Source: Nocardioides thalensis (lineage in GTDB: Bacteria > Actinomycetota > Actinomycetes > Propionibacteriales > Nocardioidaceae). From it: a stretch of DNA of 64,000 nt. The DNA lies in assembly GCF_013410655.1 (NCBI RefSeq), contig NZ_JACCFP010000001.1, forward strand, positions 124,001 through 188,000, in the 5' to 3' direction. Under the pieces are notes generated by a model. That model had not been told where the DNA came from. It was given only the letters and a program-made list of their open reading frames with translations, and made no database searches. Below, piece after piece: positions 25,446-33,936 of the stretch (its first letter is position 1; every line of letters starts with the position of its first letter). Position numbers and translations under genes: made by a program.

Positions 25446-25558
25446 GAGTCCTCCAGGGACGAGGTGGATGGTGGCATCGTGGCAGGACCCGAGCCGCCGC
25501 GGGGGACTCTTGCCGCCGTGCGGACGGCAAAACCATCCCTAGGGAGGGTTTGCGGCAG

Positions 25559-26494
25559 TCAGGCCCCGGTGGTCGGGGCCGTCGACGCGGCCGGCCGCTC
25601 GTCCGTCGCCGCGTGCGGCACCGGGCAGCCCGCGGCAGCAGCAGCGCCGAACGGCGTGAACGTGCCGAGCTCGGCGAGGTCGTAGCCGCCGGGATAGCTG
25701 CGGATCCGGTTCATGTCCTGGAGGTACGTCGGCTTCCGCTTGCTCGGCAGCAGCCGCAGCAGGCGGGCGCGGGCACGGAGGCCGGCGCGCGTCGCCGCGC
25801 GCACGCGGGGACCGGGGTCGTCGTACCGGAAGGCCTCGCGGAGCGGCTCGTCCATCAGCGCCCGGCTGGTCGCGTTGACCGCCTTGCGCAGCGGGCGCGG
25901 GTAGAACTCGTCGAGGAGGGCGAGCGTGGCGTCGGCGACGCGGCGGGCGCCGGCGTCGAAGGCGAAGTGCCGCCGCTCGTAGTCGTCCATCAGGTGCATG
26001 AAGCCGTCGTAGGTCTCGGGGATCTCGCGGATGCCCATCCGGCTGCCGAGCTCGCGGTAGTAGTTGACGGTCGCCCGGATCTCGTTGTCGGTCAGCTGCC
26101 GCCAGCCCCAGGCGTCGATCCACCGCTTCGGCACCACAACGAACGTCGACAGGACGTAGCGCATGTCGTCGTTGCTGATGTCGTACATGCGGTGCATCTG
26201 GTTGATCCGTCGGATGCCGGTGCGCCCCTCCGGGCTGTCGAAGCCGTGCACGAACGGTGCCTCGAGCAGCAGCGCGGTGTCGTCGTACCGCTTCTGGCAG
26301 TGCTGCGCGAACTGCTGCGTCTGGTCGAGCAGGCGGCCGATGCTCGGCACCGCGTAGGTGCGGAAGAGCGCGAAGCTGAGCGCCTGGGTGAGGTCCCAGG
26401 TGAACTCGTAGAGCGTCAGGTTGCGGACGATCTCGACGTAGTCGGCGTCCGGGTCGAGTGCGTCGTTGCGGTCGCGCCACAGCGTCTTCGCCAT
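25559..26494 (-). CDS. MpaB/latex-clearing-protein family oxygenase (DUF2236)
   Basis: A 311-residue protein of the ER-bound oxygenase MpaB/MpaB'/Rubber oxygenase family. The helical INQMHRMYDISNDDMRYVLSTFVVVPKRW stretch, with conserved His and Arg around a presumed b-type haem, is typical. The C-terminal QDMNRIRSYPGGYDLAELGTFTP is also family-like. These enzymes cleave isoprenoid or related chains with O2; the substrate here is unknown. It is divergent from the flavin reductase gene, and the KstR-type operator lies in the shared promoter. Confidence 0.82.
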   Translation of the reverse strand: MAKTLWRDRNDALDPDADYVEIVRNLTLYEFTWDLTQALSFALFRTYAVPSIGRLLDQTQQFAQHCQKRYDDTALLLEAPFVHGFDSPEGRTGIRRINQMHRMYDISNDDMRYVLSTFVVVPKRWIDAWGWRQLTDNEIRATVNYYRELGSRMGIREIPETYDGFMHLMDDYERRHFAFDAGARRVADATLALLDEFYPRPLRKAVNATSRALMDEPLREAFRYDDPGPRVRAATRAGLRARARLLRLLPSKRKPTYLQDMNRIRSYPGGYDLAELGTFTPFGAAAAAGCPVPHAATDERPAASTAPTTGA

Positions 26495-26550
26495 GCCCCG
26501 AGGTTACTGGCACTCTGCCAATTGCGACACTGCCCGTCTACACGAGAAAC

Positions 26551-26564
26551 TAGAACGCGTTACA
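26551..26564. promoter_or_regulatory. KstR-type operator 1
   Basis: TAGAACGCGTTACA fits TNNAACNNGTTNNA, the motif bound by the TetR-family cholesterol regulator KstR. It overlaps the -10 box TACATT of the downstream flavin reductase gene, so binding would block transcription. The MpaB gene diverges from the same region. Confidence 0.7.
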
Positions 26565-26566
26565 TT
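26561..26566 (+). promoter_or_regulatory. -10 box of the flavin reductase gene, leaderless
   Basis: TACATT, 6 nt before GTG 26573. Confidence 0.6.
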
Positions 26567-26572
26567 TCCGTC

Positions 26573-27778
26573 GTGACCCCCGACGTCTTCAGCCCCGTGA
26601 GCCTCGGTCCGGTGCGGCTGCGCAACCGCACCGTGAAGGCGGCCACCTTCGAGGGGCGGACGCCGCAGGGCCAGGTGACCGACGAGCTGATCGCCTACCA
26701 CGTCGCGCCCGCTGCCGGCGGCGTCGGCATCACGACGGTCGCCTACCTCGCGGTCGCTCCCGAGGGTCGCACCCACAAGGACGTCATCGTCGTCGGCGAC
26801 GACACGCTGCCCGGCCTCGCGCGGCTCGCCGACGCGGTCCACCAGGAGGGCGCCGCGATCGCGGGCCAGGTCGGTCACGCCGGCCCGGTCGCCAACGGCC
26901 GCTCCAACGGGGTGCACGGCATCGCCGCGTCACGGATGCCGAGCCCGCTGTCGATGCAGATGGTGCGCGCTGCGACCGAGCAGGACCTGACCCGCGTGAC
27001 GAAGGCGTACGTCGACGCGGCCCGCACGCTCGTGCGCGCGGGCTTCGACGTGCTGGAGCTGCACATGGCGCACTCCTACCTGATCTCGTCGTTCCTGGCC
27101 CCGGGGCTCAACCGCCGCCGCGACCGGTGGGGCGGGCCGCTCGAGCGTCGTGCCCGGCTCGGACGCCAGGTCGCGCGCGCCGTACGGGAGGAGGTCGGGG
27201 ACGCCTGCGCCGTCACCGCCAAGGTGTCGGTGAGCGACGGCTTCAAGGGCGGCGTGACGACCGAGACCGGCCTGGAGTTCGCGCAGCTGCTGGAGGCCGA
27301 CGGCCACCTCGACGCGCTCCAGCTCTCGGGCGGCTCCTCGCTGATGAACCCGATGTACCTCTTCCGCGGGGGCGCGCCGGTGAAGGAGTTCGCGGCCGCG
27401 ATGCCCGCGATCGTGCGGTGGGGGATGCGCACGCCGGTGGGCAAGGGCTTCATGAAGTCCTACCCGTTCGAGGAGGCCTACTTCCGCGAGAAGGCGCTGC
27501 GCTTCCGCGAGGGCCTGTCGGTGCCGCTGATGCTGCTCGGCGGCGTCAACACCGTCGCGACGATGCAACAGGCGATGGCGGAGGGCTTCGACTTCGTGGT
27601 GATGGGGCGCGCGCTGCTGCGCGAGCCCGACCTGCTCCTGCGGATGCAGACTGGCGAGGTGACCTCCGGGATCTGCATCCACTGCAACCGCTGCATGCCG
27701 ACGATCTACTCCGGCACCAGCTGCCCGGAGTGGGAGCCGGAGCGGGTCATCCCGGTCCCGGCGGTCACGGCGACCTGA
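26573..27778 (+). CDS. NADH:flavin oxidoreductase (old yellow enzyme family)
   Basis: A 401-residue TIM-barrel flavoprotein with RNRTVKAATFEG at the FMN site, and ELHMAHSYLISSFLAPGLNRRRDRWGG, the active-site His and the RxDxWGG motif of OYE-like reductases. The C-terminus has CIHCNRCMPTIYSGTSC, four cysteines like the [4Fe-4S] motif of 2,4-dienoyl-CoA reductase, but the FAD and NADPH domains that follow in that enzyme are missing. Probably reduces an activated double bond in a lipid or steroid intermediate. GTG 26573 is set by the leaderless promoter. Confidence 0.87.
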   Translation: MTPDVFSPVSLGPVRLRNRTVKAATFEGRTPQGQVTDELIAYHVAPAAGGVGITTVAYLAVAPEGRTHKDVIVVGDDTLPGLARLADAVHQEGAAIAGQVGHAGPVANGRSNGVHGIAASRMPSPLSMQMVRAATEQDLTRVTKAYVDAARTLVRAGFDVLELHMAHSYLISSFLAPGLNRRRDRWGGPLERRARLGRQVARAVREEVGDACAVTAKVSVSDGFKGGVTTETGLEFAQLLEADGHLDALQLSGGSSLMNPMYLFRGGAPVKEFAAAMPAIVRWGMRTPVGKGFMKSYPFEEAYFREKALRFREGLSVPLMLLGGVNTVATMQQAMAEGFDFVVMGRALLREPDLLLRMQTGEVTSGICIHCNRCMPTIYSGTSCPEWEPERVIPVPAVTAT

Positions 27779-27798
27779 GCAACACCCTTCCGCCGAAC

Positions 27799-27812
27799 TA
27801 GAACCTGTTCTA
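27799..27812. promoter_or_regulatory. KstR-type operator 2
   Basis: TAGAACCTGTTCTA has perfect six-base arms (TAGAAC/GTTCTA) around two free bases and matches the KstR motif at every fixed position. Its last two bases are the first two of the -10 box TACATT. Confidence 0.75.
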
Positions 27813-27816
27813 CATT
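27811..27816 (+). promoter_or_regulatory. -10 box of the DAP-dehydrogenase-like gene, leaderless
   Basis: TACATT, 7 nt before ATG 27824. Confidence 0.6.
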
Positions 27817-27823
27817 GACCTGC

Positions 27824-28936
27824 ATGTCGCAGGTCATCCCCGAGAAGCCCCTCCGCGTCGTCGTCTGGTCCACCGGCACGATCGGCCGGCACGCCATCGC
27901 CGGCGTCGACGCGCACCCCGACCTCGAGCTGGTCGGCGTGTGGACGTCGACGCCCGAGAAGCACGGCAAGGACGCCGGCGAGCTCGCCGGCCTCGGCCGC
28001 GAGCTCGGCGTCAAGGCGACCACCGACCGCGACGAGCTGGTCGCGCTCGCGCCCGACTGCATCGTGCACGGCGCGATGACCGACGACCGCGTCTTCGAGT
28101 CGATCGCCGACCTCACCGCGCTCATCCGCGACGGCGTCAACGTGGTGTCGAGCGGCCCGGTGATCCTGGTGCACCGCGACGGCACGCTGCCGGCGGAGAT
28201 GATCGAGGAGATCGACGAGGCGGGCCGTCAGGGCAACGCCAGCCTCCACGTCAACGGCATCGACCCGGGCTTCGCCAACGACGTGCTGCCGCTGGTCATG
28301 ACCTCGCTCTCGCAGCGGATCGACCACGTCAAGGTCAGCGAGATCGCCGACTACTCCACCTACTACCAGCCGGTCGTCATGAAGGACCTGTTCGGGTTCG
28401 GGCAGCCGATGGACGCCAAGCCGATGCTCTGGGAGCCCGGCATCCTCTCCACCGCGTGGGGCCCGGTGGTCCGCCTGATCGCCGCGGGCCTCGACGTCAC
28501 CCTCGACGAGCCGCTCGTCGAGCACGTCGAGCGCCGGCCGGCCGGGCGCTCGATCTCCACCGCGTCGGTCGACATCGAGGAGGGGACGATGGGCTCGGTC
28601 CGCTTCCAGGTCGTCGGCACGGTCGACGGCGTCCCGCGGGTCACGCTGGAGCACGTCACCCGCACCGACGCAGCGAGCGACCCCGACTGGGCGCGGCCGC
28701 TCGAGGGCGACGGCTGCTACCGCGTCGAGATCGAGGGCGAGCCGATGATGAAGGTCGACTTCACCCACCACGGCGAGCACGGCGACCACAACGTGTCCGG
28801 GATGATCGTGACCGCCCAGCGCCTGATCAACGCGATCCCAGCCGTCGTCGCTGCGAAGCCCGGCCTCGTCACGCCGCTGGACCTGCCGCTGGTCACGGGT
28901 CGCGGTCTCGTCACCGGCACGGGAGGCGCCCGGTGA
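27824..28936 (+). CDS. NAD(P)H-dependent amine/DAP-dehydrogenase-like protein
   Basis: A 370-residue Rossmann protein. [18 protein letters not shown] is the nucleotide-binding start, as in dihydrodipicolinate reductase and the NAD(P)-dependent amine dehydrogenase family. [25 protein letters not shown] is a conserved catalytic-domain segment of that family in actinobacteria. It heads a unit with the SDR (GTGA overlap) and probably the MBL gene. In many actinobacteria such genes accompany lipid or steroid breakdown; the substrate is not known. Confidence 0.82.
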   Translation: MSQVIPEKPLRVVVWSTGTIGRHAIAGVDAHPDLELVGVWTSTPEKHGKDAGELAGLGRELGVKATTDRDELVALAPDCIVHGAMTDDRVFESIADLTALIRDGVNVVSSGPVILVHRDGTLPAEMIEEIDEAGRQGNASLHVNGIDPGFANDVLPLVMTSLSQRIDHVKVSEIADYSTYYQPVVMKDLFGFGQPMDAKPMLWEPGILSTAWGPVVRLIAAGLDVTLDEPLVEHVERRPAGRSISTASVDIEEGTMGSVRFQVVGTVDGVPRVTLEHVTRTDAASDPDWARPLEGDGCYRVEIEGEPMMKVDFTHHGEHGDHNVSGMIVTAQRLINAIPAVVAAKPGLVTPLDLPLVTGRGLVTGTGGAR

Positions 28937-29778
28937 GCATCCTCGACCGCTTCACCCTCACCGACCACGTCGCGATCGTCACCGGCGCGGGCCGGGGCAT
29001 CGGGGCGGCGACCGCGGTCGCGCTCGCGGAGGCCGGCGCCGACGTCGTCATCTCCTCCCGCACCGAGTCGCAGCTCCAGGAGGTGGCGGCCCGGGTCGAG
29101 GCGGTCGGCCGGCGTGCGGTCGTCGTACCCGCCAACCTCGCGCACACCGAGGAGGTCGCGGGCCTGGCGCAGCGTGCGTACGACGAGCTCGGCCGGCTCG
29201 ACATCGTCGTCAACAACGTCGGCGGCACCATCCCCAACGCGTTCCTCGACACCGACGTCGCCTACCTCGAGGAGGCGTTCCACTTCAACGTCAGCACGGC
29301 GCACGCCCTCACCCGCGCCGCCGTGCCGCTGATGCTCGCGTCGATGGACACCGACGAGGAGCCTCGGCAGAAGTCGATCACGTCGATCAGCTCGATGATG
29401 GGCCGTACGGCGGACCGCGGCTACGTCGCCTACGGCACGGCCAAGGCGGCGCTGGCCCACTGGAGCCGGCTCGCCGCCACCGACCTCGCGCCGCGGATCC
29501 GGGTCAACGGCATCTACGTCGGCTCGGTGCTGACGAGCGCGCTCGAGTTCGTCGCCGGCGTGCCCGAGGTGCGCGACGAGATGGAGGGCAAGACGCCGCT
29601 CGGCCGGCTCGGCGAGCCGGAGGACATCGCGGCCGCGGTGGTCTACCTGTCCTCGCGAGCGGGCCAGTTCCTCACCGGCAAGATGCTCGAGGTCGACGGC
29701 GGCATCCAGGTGCCCAACCTCGACCTCAAGCTCCCCGACCTCCAGCCCACGGAGTCGCCGGAACCGGTCGGCCCCTAA
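28933..29778 (+). CDS. SDR family oxidoreductase
   Basis: Classical short-chain dehydrogenase of 281 residues. TGAGRGIG is the cofactor motif, NNVGG the structural NNAG equivalent, and the catalytic Ser/Tyr/Lys are in SISSMMGR and YVAYGTAK. The C-terminal [15 protein letters not shown] is typical of the FabG-like group. Translationally coupled to the gene before it, so it probably acts on the same substrate. Confidence 0.88.
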   Translation: MSILDRFTLTDHVAIVTGAGRGIGAATAVALAEAGADVVISSRTESQLQEVAARVEAVGRRAVVVPANLAHTEEVAGLAQRAYDELGRLDIVVNNVGGTIPNAFLDTDVAYLEEAFHFNVSTAHALTRAAVPLMLASMDTDEEPRQKSITSISSMMGRTADRGYVAYGTAKAALAHWSRLAATDLAPRIRVNGIYVGSVLTSALEFVAGVPEVRDEMEGKTPLGRLGEPEDIAAAVVYLSSRAGQFLTGKMLEVDGGIQVPNLDLKLPDLQPTESPEPVGP

Positions 29779-29788
29779 GGTCGGCCGG

Positions 29789-30862
29789 GTGACATCAGGA
29801 GGAGTCAGCACCGCCCACGCCGTCTCGCCCGACTCCGGCGAGCACTGGACAGCCGAAGGCGCGTGGCAGGTCGCGCCCGGGATCCACCGGATCCCGCTGC
29901 CGCTGCCGATGGACGGACTCCGTGCGATCAACGTCTACGTCGTCGAGAGCGACGACGGGCTGACGCTCATCGACGGCGGCTGGGCGATCCCGGTCGCGCG
30001 GGAGCTGCTCGACAGCTGCCTGCGCTCGATCGGCTCGGGCTTCGGCGACATCCGGCGGTTCCTCGTCACCCACGTGCACCGCGACCACTTCACGATGGCG
30101 AGCGTGCTCGGTCAGGAGTACGGCGCCGAGGTTGCCCTCGGTGAGGGCGAGAAGCCCGCACTGGAGCTGCTCCAGGCCTCCGGGCGCGGCGAGGTCACGG
30201 AGAACCCGTTCGCGGTCGTGCTGCGCTCCGCGGGTGCGGCCGACGTCGCCGAGGCCTGGACCGCCGGCCGGACCGACGCCGACCTGCCCGACCCGAAGGA
30301 CTGGCAGTTCCCCGACACGTGGCTCGCCGGCGATCACGAGGTCGTCGTCGGGCGCCGCACGATCGACGCGGTGCACACCCCCGGCCACACGCCGGGGCAC
30401 TACGTCTTCGCCGACCGGGCCGACGGGCTGCTGTTCGCCGGCGACCACGTGCTGCCCACGATCACGCCGTCGATCGGCTTCACCGTCCCGGCGGAGCCCG
30501 ACCCGCTCGGGCACTTCATGGCCTCGCTGACCAAGGTGCGGTCGCTGCCCGACCTGCGGATCCTGCCGGCCCACGGGCCGGTCGCGCCGTCCTCGCACGC
30601 GCGCGTCGACGAGCTGCTCGCCCACCACGAGGACCGGCTGGTGCGCTGCCGGGAGTCGCTGCGCCGGCGCGGTCCGTCGTACGCCGCCGTCGTGGCCACC
30701 GACCTGGGCTGGACCCGCCACGAGCGGTCCTACGACGAGCTCGACCTCTTCAACCGGGGCATGGCGGCGATGGAGACCAAGGCCCACCTCGACCTGCTCG
30801 TCGCCCGCGGCGAGGCGGTCGCGGACGAGACCGCCGACGGGGTCGTCTACCGAGCGCATTAG
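29789..30862 (+). CDS. MBL-fold metallo-hydrolase
   Basis: A 357-residue metallo-beta-lactamase-fold enzyme. THVHRDHFTM holds the HxHxDH metal motif, HTPGHTPGHYVF the next His, FAGDHVLP the bridging Asp and LPAHGPV the last His. The long C-terminal helical part is like that of actinobacterial thioesterase- or glyoxalase-like members. It lies 10 bp after the SDR and likely ends the KstR-operator-controlled unit. Confidence 0.85.
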   Translation: MTSGGVSTAHAVSPDSGEHWTAEGAWQVAPGIHRIPLPLPMDGLRAINVYVVESDDGLTLIDGGWAIPVARELLDSCLRSIGSGFGDIRRFLVTHVHRDHFTMASVLGQEYGAEVALGEGEKPALELLQASGRGEVTENPFAVVLRSAGAADVAEAWTAGRTDADLPDPKDWQFPDTWLAGDHEVVVGRRTIDAVHTPGHTPGHYVFADRADGLLFAGDHVLPTITPSIGFTVPAEPDPLGHFMASLTKVRSLPDLRILPAHGPVAPSSHARVDELLAHHEDRLVRCRESLRRRGPSYAAVVATDLGWTRHERSYDELDLFNRGMAAMETKAHLDLLVARGEAVADETADGVVYRAH

Positions 30863-30874
30863 TCTGGGAGCACA

Positions 30875-30962
30875 AGACAGGGGAGCCCGCTGTGCGGGCT
30901 GAGAGTGCGGAACCGCCGCAGACCCTCCGAACCTGATCCGGCTAGCACCGGCGAAGGGAGTC
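30875..30962 (+). ncRNA. TPP riboswitch (THI element)
   Basis: The conserved blocks are all present: GGGGAGCCCG opening the P1/P2 stems, GGCTGAGAG, the ACCCTCCGAACCTGATC core, and CCGGCGAAGGGAG closing the fold. It ends three bases before the ATG of the substrate-binding protein gene, covering its ribosome site (GAAGGGAG), so TPP binding should repress translation initiation of the thiamine importer. Confidence 0.95.
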
Positions 30963-30965
30963 AGC

Positions 30966-32039
30966 ATGAAGACCATTGCGTCTGCAGTCCTCGCGTCCAC
31001 GTTCCTCCTGGGCGCGTGCTCGCTGAGCGGCGAGAACGATCGGGCCGAGGACGAGGCCGGCGGCAGCACGCCCGACTCGCCCGCCGGCACGGGCGAGGTC
31101 GTGCTCGTCACGCACGACTCGTTCTCGCTGCCGAAGAAGCTGGTGGCGAGGTTCGAGCAGGAGACCGGCTACACGCTGGTGCAGTCGCCCGCCGGCGACG
31201 GCGGCGAGCTCACCAACAAGCTGGTGCTCACGAAGGGCGACCCGCTCGGCGACGTCGCGTTCGGCATCGACAACACCTTCGCGTCGCGCGCACTCGACCA
31301 GGGCGTGTTCACGCCGTACGCGCCGGAGCTGCCCGAGGGCGCCGAGGACGAGCGGCTGCCCGGCGACGTCGAGGGCGCGCTGACGCCGATCGACCACGCG
31401 TCGGTCTGCGTCAACGTCGACGAGAAGTGGTTCGCCGACGAGGGCCTCGAGCCGCCGGCGACGTTCGAGGATCTCGCCGACCCGGCCTACGAGGATCTCT
31501 TCGTGACCCCCGGCGCGACCACGAGCACGCCCGGCCTGGCCTTCATGCTCGCCACGATCGGCCACTTCGGCGACGACTGGCTCGGCTACTGGGAGGACCT
31601 GCTGGCCAATGGTGCGAAGGTCGTGAAGGGCTGGGAGGACGCCTACTACGTCGACTTCACGTTCTCCGGCGGCGACCGGCCGATCGTGCTGTCCTACGAC
31701 TCCTCCCCGGCCTTCACCGTGCCGAAGGGCGGCGGCGACAGCACCACGAGCGCGCTGCTCGACACCTGCTTCGAGCAGGTCGAGTACGCCGGCGTGCTCG
31801 AGGGTGCCGCCAACCCGGAGGGCGCGCAGGCCGTCGTCGACTGGCTGCTGAGCCCCGAGGTGCAGGCGGCGCTCCCGACGAGCATGTACGTCTTCCCCGT
31901 CGACGACTCGGCGCGGCTCCCGAAGGACTGGGCCGCGCACGCCGTACAGCCGGAGGAGACGGAGGAGGTCGACCCGGCGGAGGTCGCCTCGATGCGCCAG
32001 GAGTGGCTGCAGGAATGGACCGACGTCGTCACCCGGTGA
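30966..32039 (+). CDS. thiB: thiamine ABC transporter, substrate-binding lipoprotein
   Basis: A 357-residue periplasmic-type binding protein. Signal peptide with lipobox LLGAC (Cys18), then a Ser/Gly/Pro linker. VLVTHDSFSLPKKLVARFEQETGYTL is the start of the TbpA/ThiB fold, and FGIDNTFASRALDQGVF, TPIDHASVCVN and VVDWLLSPEVQAALP are further family segments. The upstream TPP riboswitch makes thiamine or a thiamine precursor the likely ligand. The permease and ATPase genes follow after a 241-bp repeat-rich gap. Confidence 0.92.
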   Translation: MKTIASAVLASTFLLGACSLSGENDRAEDEAGGSTPDSPAGTGEVVLVTHDSFSLPKKLVARFEQETGYTLVQSPAGDGGELTNKLVLTKGDPLGDVAFGIDNTFASRALDQGVFTPYAPELPEGAEDERLPGDVEGALTPIDHASVCVNVDEKWFADEGLEPPATFEDLADPAYEDLFVTPGATTSTPGLAFMLATIGHFGDDWLGYWEDLLANGAKVVKGWEDAYYVDFTFSGGDRPIVLSYDSSPAFTVPKGGGDSTTSALLDTCFEQVEYAGVLEGAANPEGAQAVVDWLLSPEVQAALPTSMYVFPVDDSARLPKDWAAHAVQPEETEEVDPAEVASMRQEWLQEWTDVVTR

Positions 32040-32042
32040 GCC

Positions 32043-32096
32043 GTCCGGTGGTTGAGGTGCGAGGAGCGCTAGCGACGAGCCTCGAAACCTCCGGAC
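32043..32096. repeat. 54-bp hairpin element, likely dispersed repeat
   Basis: Outer arms GTCCGG/CCGGAC enclose GGTTGAGG and CCTCGAAACC segments that pair imperfectly. From general familiarity, GGTTGAGGTGCGAGGAGCGC-type sequences recur between genes of Nocardioides and relatives. It starts three bases after the thiB stop and could end or attenuate the transcript. Confidence 0.6.
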
Positions 32097-32128
32097 GTGG
32101 TCTGGAGAAGGTGGTGTCGCCCGTGGCG

Positions 32129-32268
32129 GCCCGGATCCGCGGGAACCCGCCGGCCGGGCTTGCTCGCTCCGCCGCGCGGCGGCGCTCCGTGGCTGCGCGC
32201 CGCGGGGGTCGGGGCGCCGGCGCGTCGTCGCGAAATCGCCCGGCCGTCGGGTTCCGTCGGATCCGGGC
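32129..32268. repeat. 140-bp element with 31-bp terminal inverted repeats
   Basis: Arms 32129-32159 and 32238-32268 (GCCCGGATCCG... and its complement) match at 28 of 31 positions. They enclose 78 bp of extreme GC content. There is no transposase frame. It may be a miniature, non-autonomous element or a large RNA hairpin. Confidence 0.6.
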
Positions 32269-32280
32269 CGGCGCGTTCGC

Positions 32281-33936
32281 ATGATGCGCCGGGTTGCCTT
32301 CGTCGCGCTGGCGCTCGTGCCGGTGGCGGTGTTCGCCGTGTTCTTCGTGCTGCCGGTGGCGGGGATGCTGGAGCGCGGGCTGTGGGTGGACGGGCGGTTC
32401 GAGCCGGGTGCGGTCGTCGACGTGCTGGCGCGGCCGCGCACCGGCCGGGTCGTGTGGTTCACGGTCTGGACGAGTGCCACGGCGACAGCGGTGTCCGTGG
32501 CACTGGGGCTCCCGGCGGCGTACGTGCTGCACCGGTTGTCGTTCCCGGGGCGTGGCCTGGTGCGGGCGCTGATGCTGGTGCCGTTCGTGCTGCCGACGGT
32601 GGTCGTCGGCGTGGCGATGCGTGAGCTGCTCGGTGAGTCCGGCCCGCTGGGCTTCCTCGGTCTCGACGGCACGCCGGCGGCGATCATCGCGGGTCTGGTG
32701 TTCTTCAACGTGGCCGTCGTGATCCGGACGGCGGGCGTCGCGTGGGAGGGCCTCGACCGGCGGCCCGCCGACGCCGCGGCCGCCCTCGGCGCGACGCCGC
32801 GGCAGGTGCTGTGGACGGTCACCCTGCCGGCGCTTCGTCCGGCGATCGTCTCGGCGGCGAGCGTGGTGTTCCTGTTCTGCGCGACCGCGTTCGGCGTGGT
32901 GCTGACGCTCGGCGGGGTGCGCTACGCGTCGGTCGAGACCGAGATCTACCTGCTCACCACCCAGCTGCTCGACCTGCCCGCCGCGGCGGCCTTGTCGCTC
33001 GTGCAGCTGCTCGCGGTCGTCGCGCTCCTCGTGCTCGCCGGCCGGCTGCGGGCCGTGCCGGACCCGACCGTACGGCGCGCGCTGGCGGCTCCGGCGCGTC
33101 CGCGGGCGTCGGACCTGCCCGCGGTGCTCGTCACCGCCGTCACCCTGGTCGCCGTCGCCGCGCCGATCGCCGGGCTGGTGCTCGGGTCCGTGCGCGACGA
33201 CGGCCGCTGGACGCTCGCGTTCTACCGGGCGATGACGGGCACGGGGGAGGACGTCGGCGGCGGGCTCGGCGACGGGCTGTTCCGGGTGCCGGTCACCGAG
33301 GCGCTCACCAACTCGCTGCGGATCGCCGTCGACGCCACCTGGATGTCGTTGCTGCTCGGGCTGGTCGTCGCGTTCGTGGTCACGCGCCGCGTGCGCACCC
33401 GCACCGGTCGCACCGCGCGCGGTGCGCTCGACGCGCTGTTCATGCTGCCGCTCGGGGTCTCGGCGGTGACGCTCGGCTTCGGCTTCCTGATCACCCTCGA
33501 CGAGCCGCCGCTCGACCTGCGGTCGAGCCCGCTGCTCGTGCCGGTCGTGCAGGCGCTGGTCGCGCTGCCGATCGTGGTGCGCACCCTGGTGCCGGTGCTC
33601 GGCGGCATCGACGACCGGCAGCGCCAGGCCGCCGCGTCGCTCGGCGCCGGCCCGCTGCGCGCCGTACTCACGGTGGACCTGCCGGTCGTGTGGCGGCCGC
33701 TGCTCGCCGCGGCGGGCTTCTGCTTCGCGGTGTCGCTCGGGGAGTTCGGCGCGACGTCGTTCATCGTGCGGCCGGAGGTCCCGACGCTGCCGGTGGTGAT
33801 CTTCCGTCTCATCGGCCAGCCCGGCGAGCTCAACTACGGCACCGCGATGGCCGCGTCCGTCGTGCTCGCCGCCGTGACCGCGCTGGTGGTGCTCCTCGTC
33901 GAGCGGGTCCGGGTGCCGGGGGTGGGCACGTGGTGA
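32281..33936 (+). CDS. thiP: thiamine ABC transporter permease
   Basis: A 551-residue permease made of two homologous halves, each with about six helices. The EAA loops are RPADAAAALGATPRQVLWTVTLPALRPA in the first half and DDRQRQAAASLGAGPLRAVLTVDLPVVWRP in the second. This fused double permease is the ThiP/FbpB layout. The ATG at 32281 is followed by a second ATG; no clear ribosome site is visible, so the start is less certain. It overlaps the ATPase gene by GTGA. Confidence 0.9.
   Translation: MMRRVAFVALALVPVAVFAVFFVLPVAGMLERGLWVDGRFEPGAVVDVLARPRTGRVVWFTVWTSATATAVSVALGLPAAYVLHRLSFPGRGLVRALMLVPFVLPTVVVGVAMRELLGESGPLGFLGLDGTPAAIIAGLVFFNVAVVIRTAGVAWEGLDRRPADAAAALGATPRQVLWTVTLPALRPAIVSAASVVFLFCATAFGVVLTLGGVRYASVETEIYLLTTQLLDLPAAAALSLVQLLAVVALLVLAGRLRAVPDPTVRRALAAPARPRASDLPAVLVTAVTLVAVAAPIAGLVLGSVRDDGRWTLAFYRAMTGTGEDVGGGLGDGLFRVPVTEALTNSLRIAVDATWMSLLLGLVVAFVVTRRVRTRTGRTARGALDALFMLPLGVSAVTLGFGFLITLDEPPLDLRSSPLLVPVVQALVALPIVVRTLVPVLGGIDDRQRQAAASLGAGPLRAVLTVDLPVVWRPLLAAAGFCFAVSLGEFGATSFIVRPEVPTLPVVIFRLIGQPGELNYGTAMAASVVLAAVTALVVLLVERVRVPGVGTW

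Larger units (their letters stand above)
32040..32280. other. repeat-filled gap between thiB and thiP
   Basis: A 241-bp spacer inside what should be one operon. It contains two unrelated palindromic elements and no gene. No new promoter with a clear -10 box is visible, so thiP and thiQ probably depend on readthrough from thiB. Confidence 0.6.

Noticed and set aside
32129..32268. Insertion sequence
   Set aside because: It has terminal inverted repeats but is only 140 bp, with no transposase and no clear target-site duplication. At most it is a miniature element.
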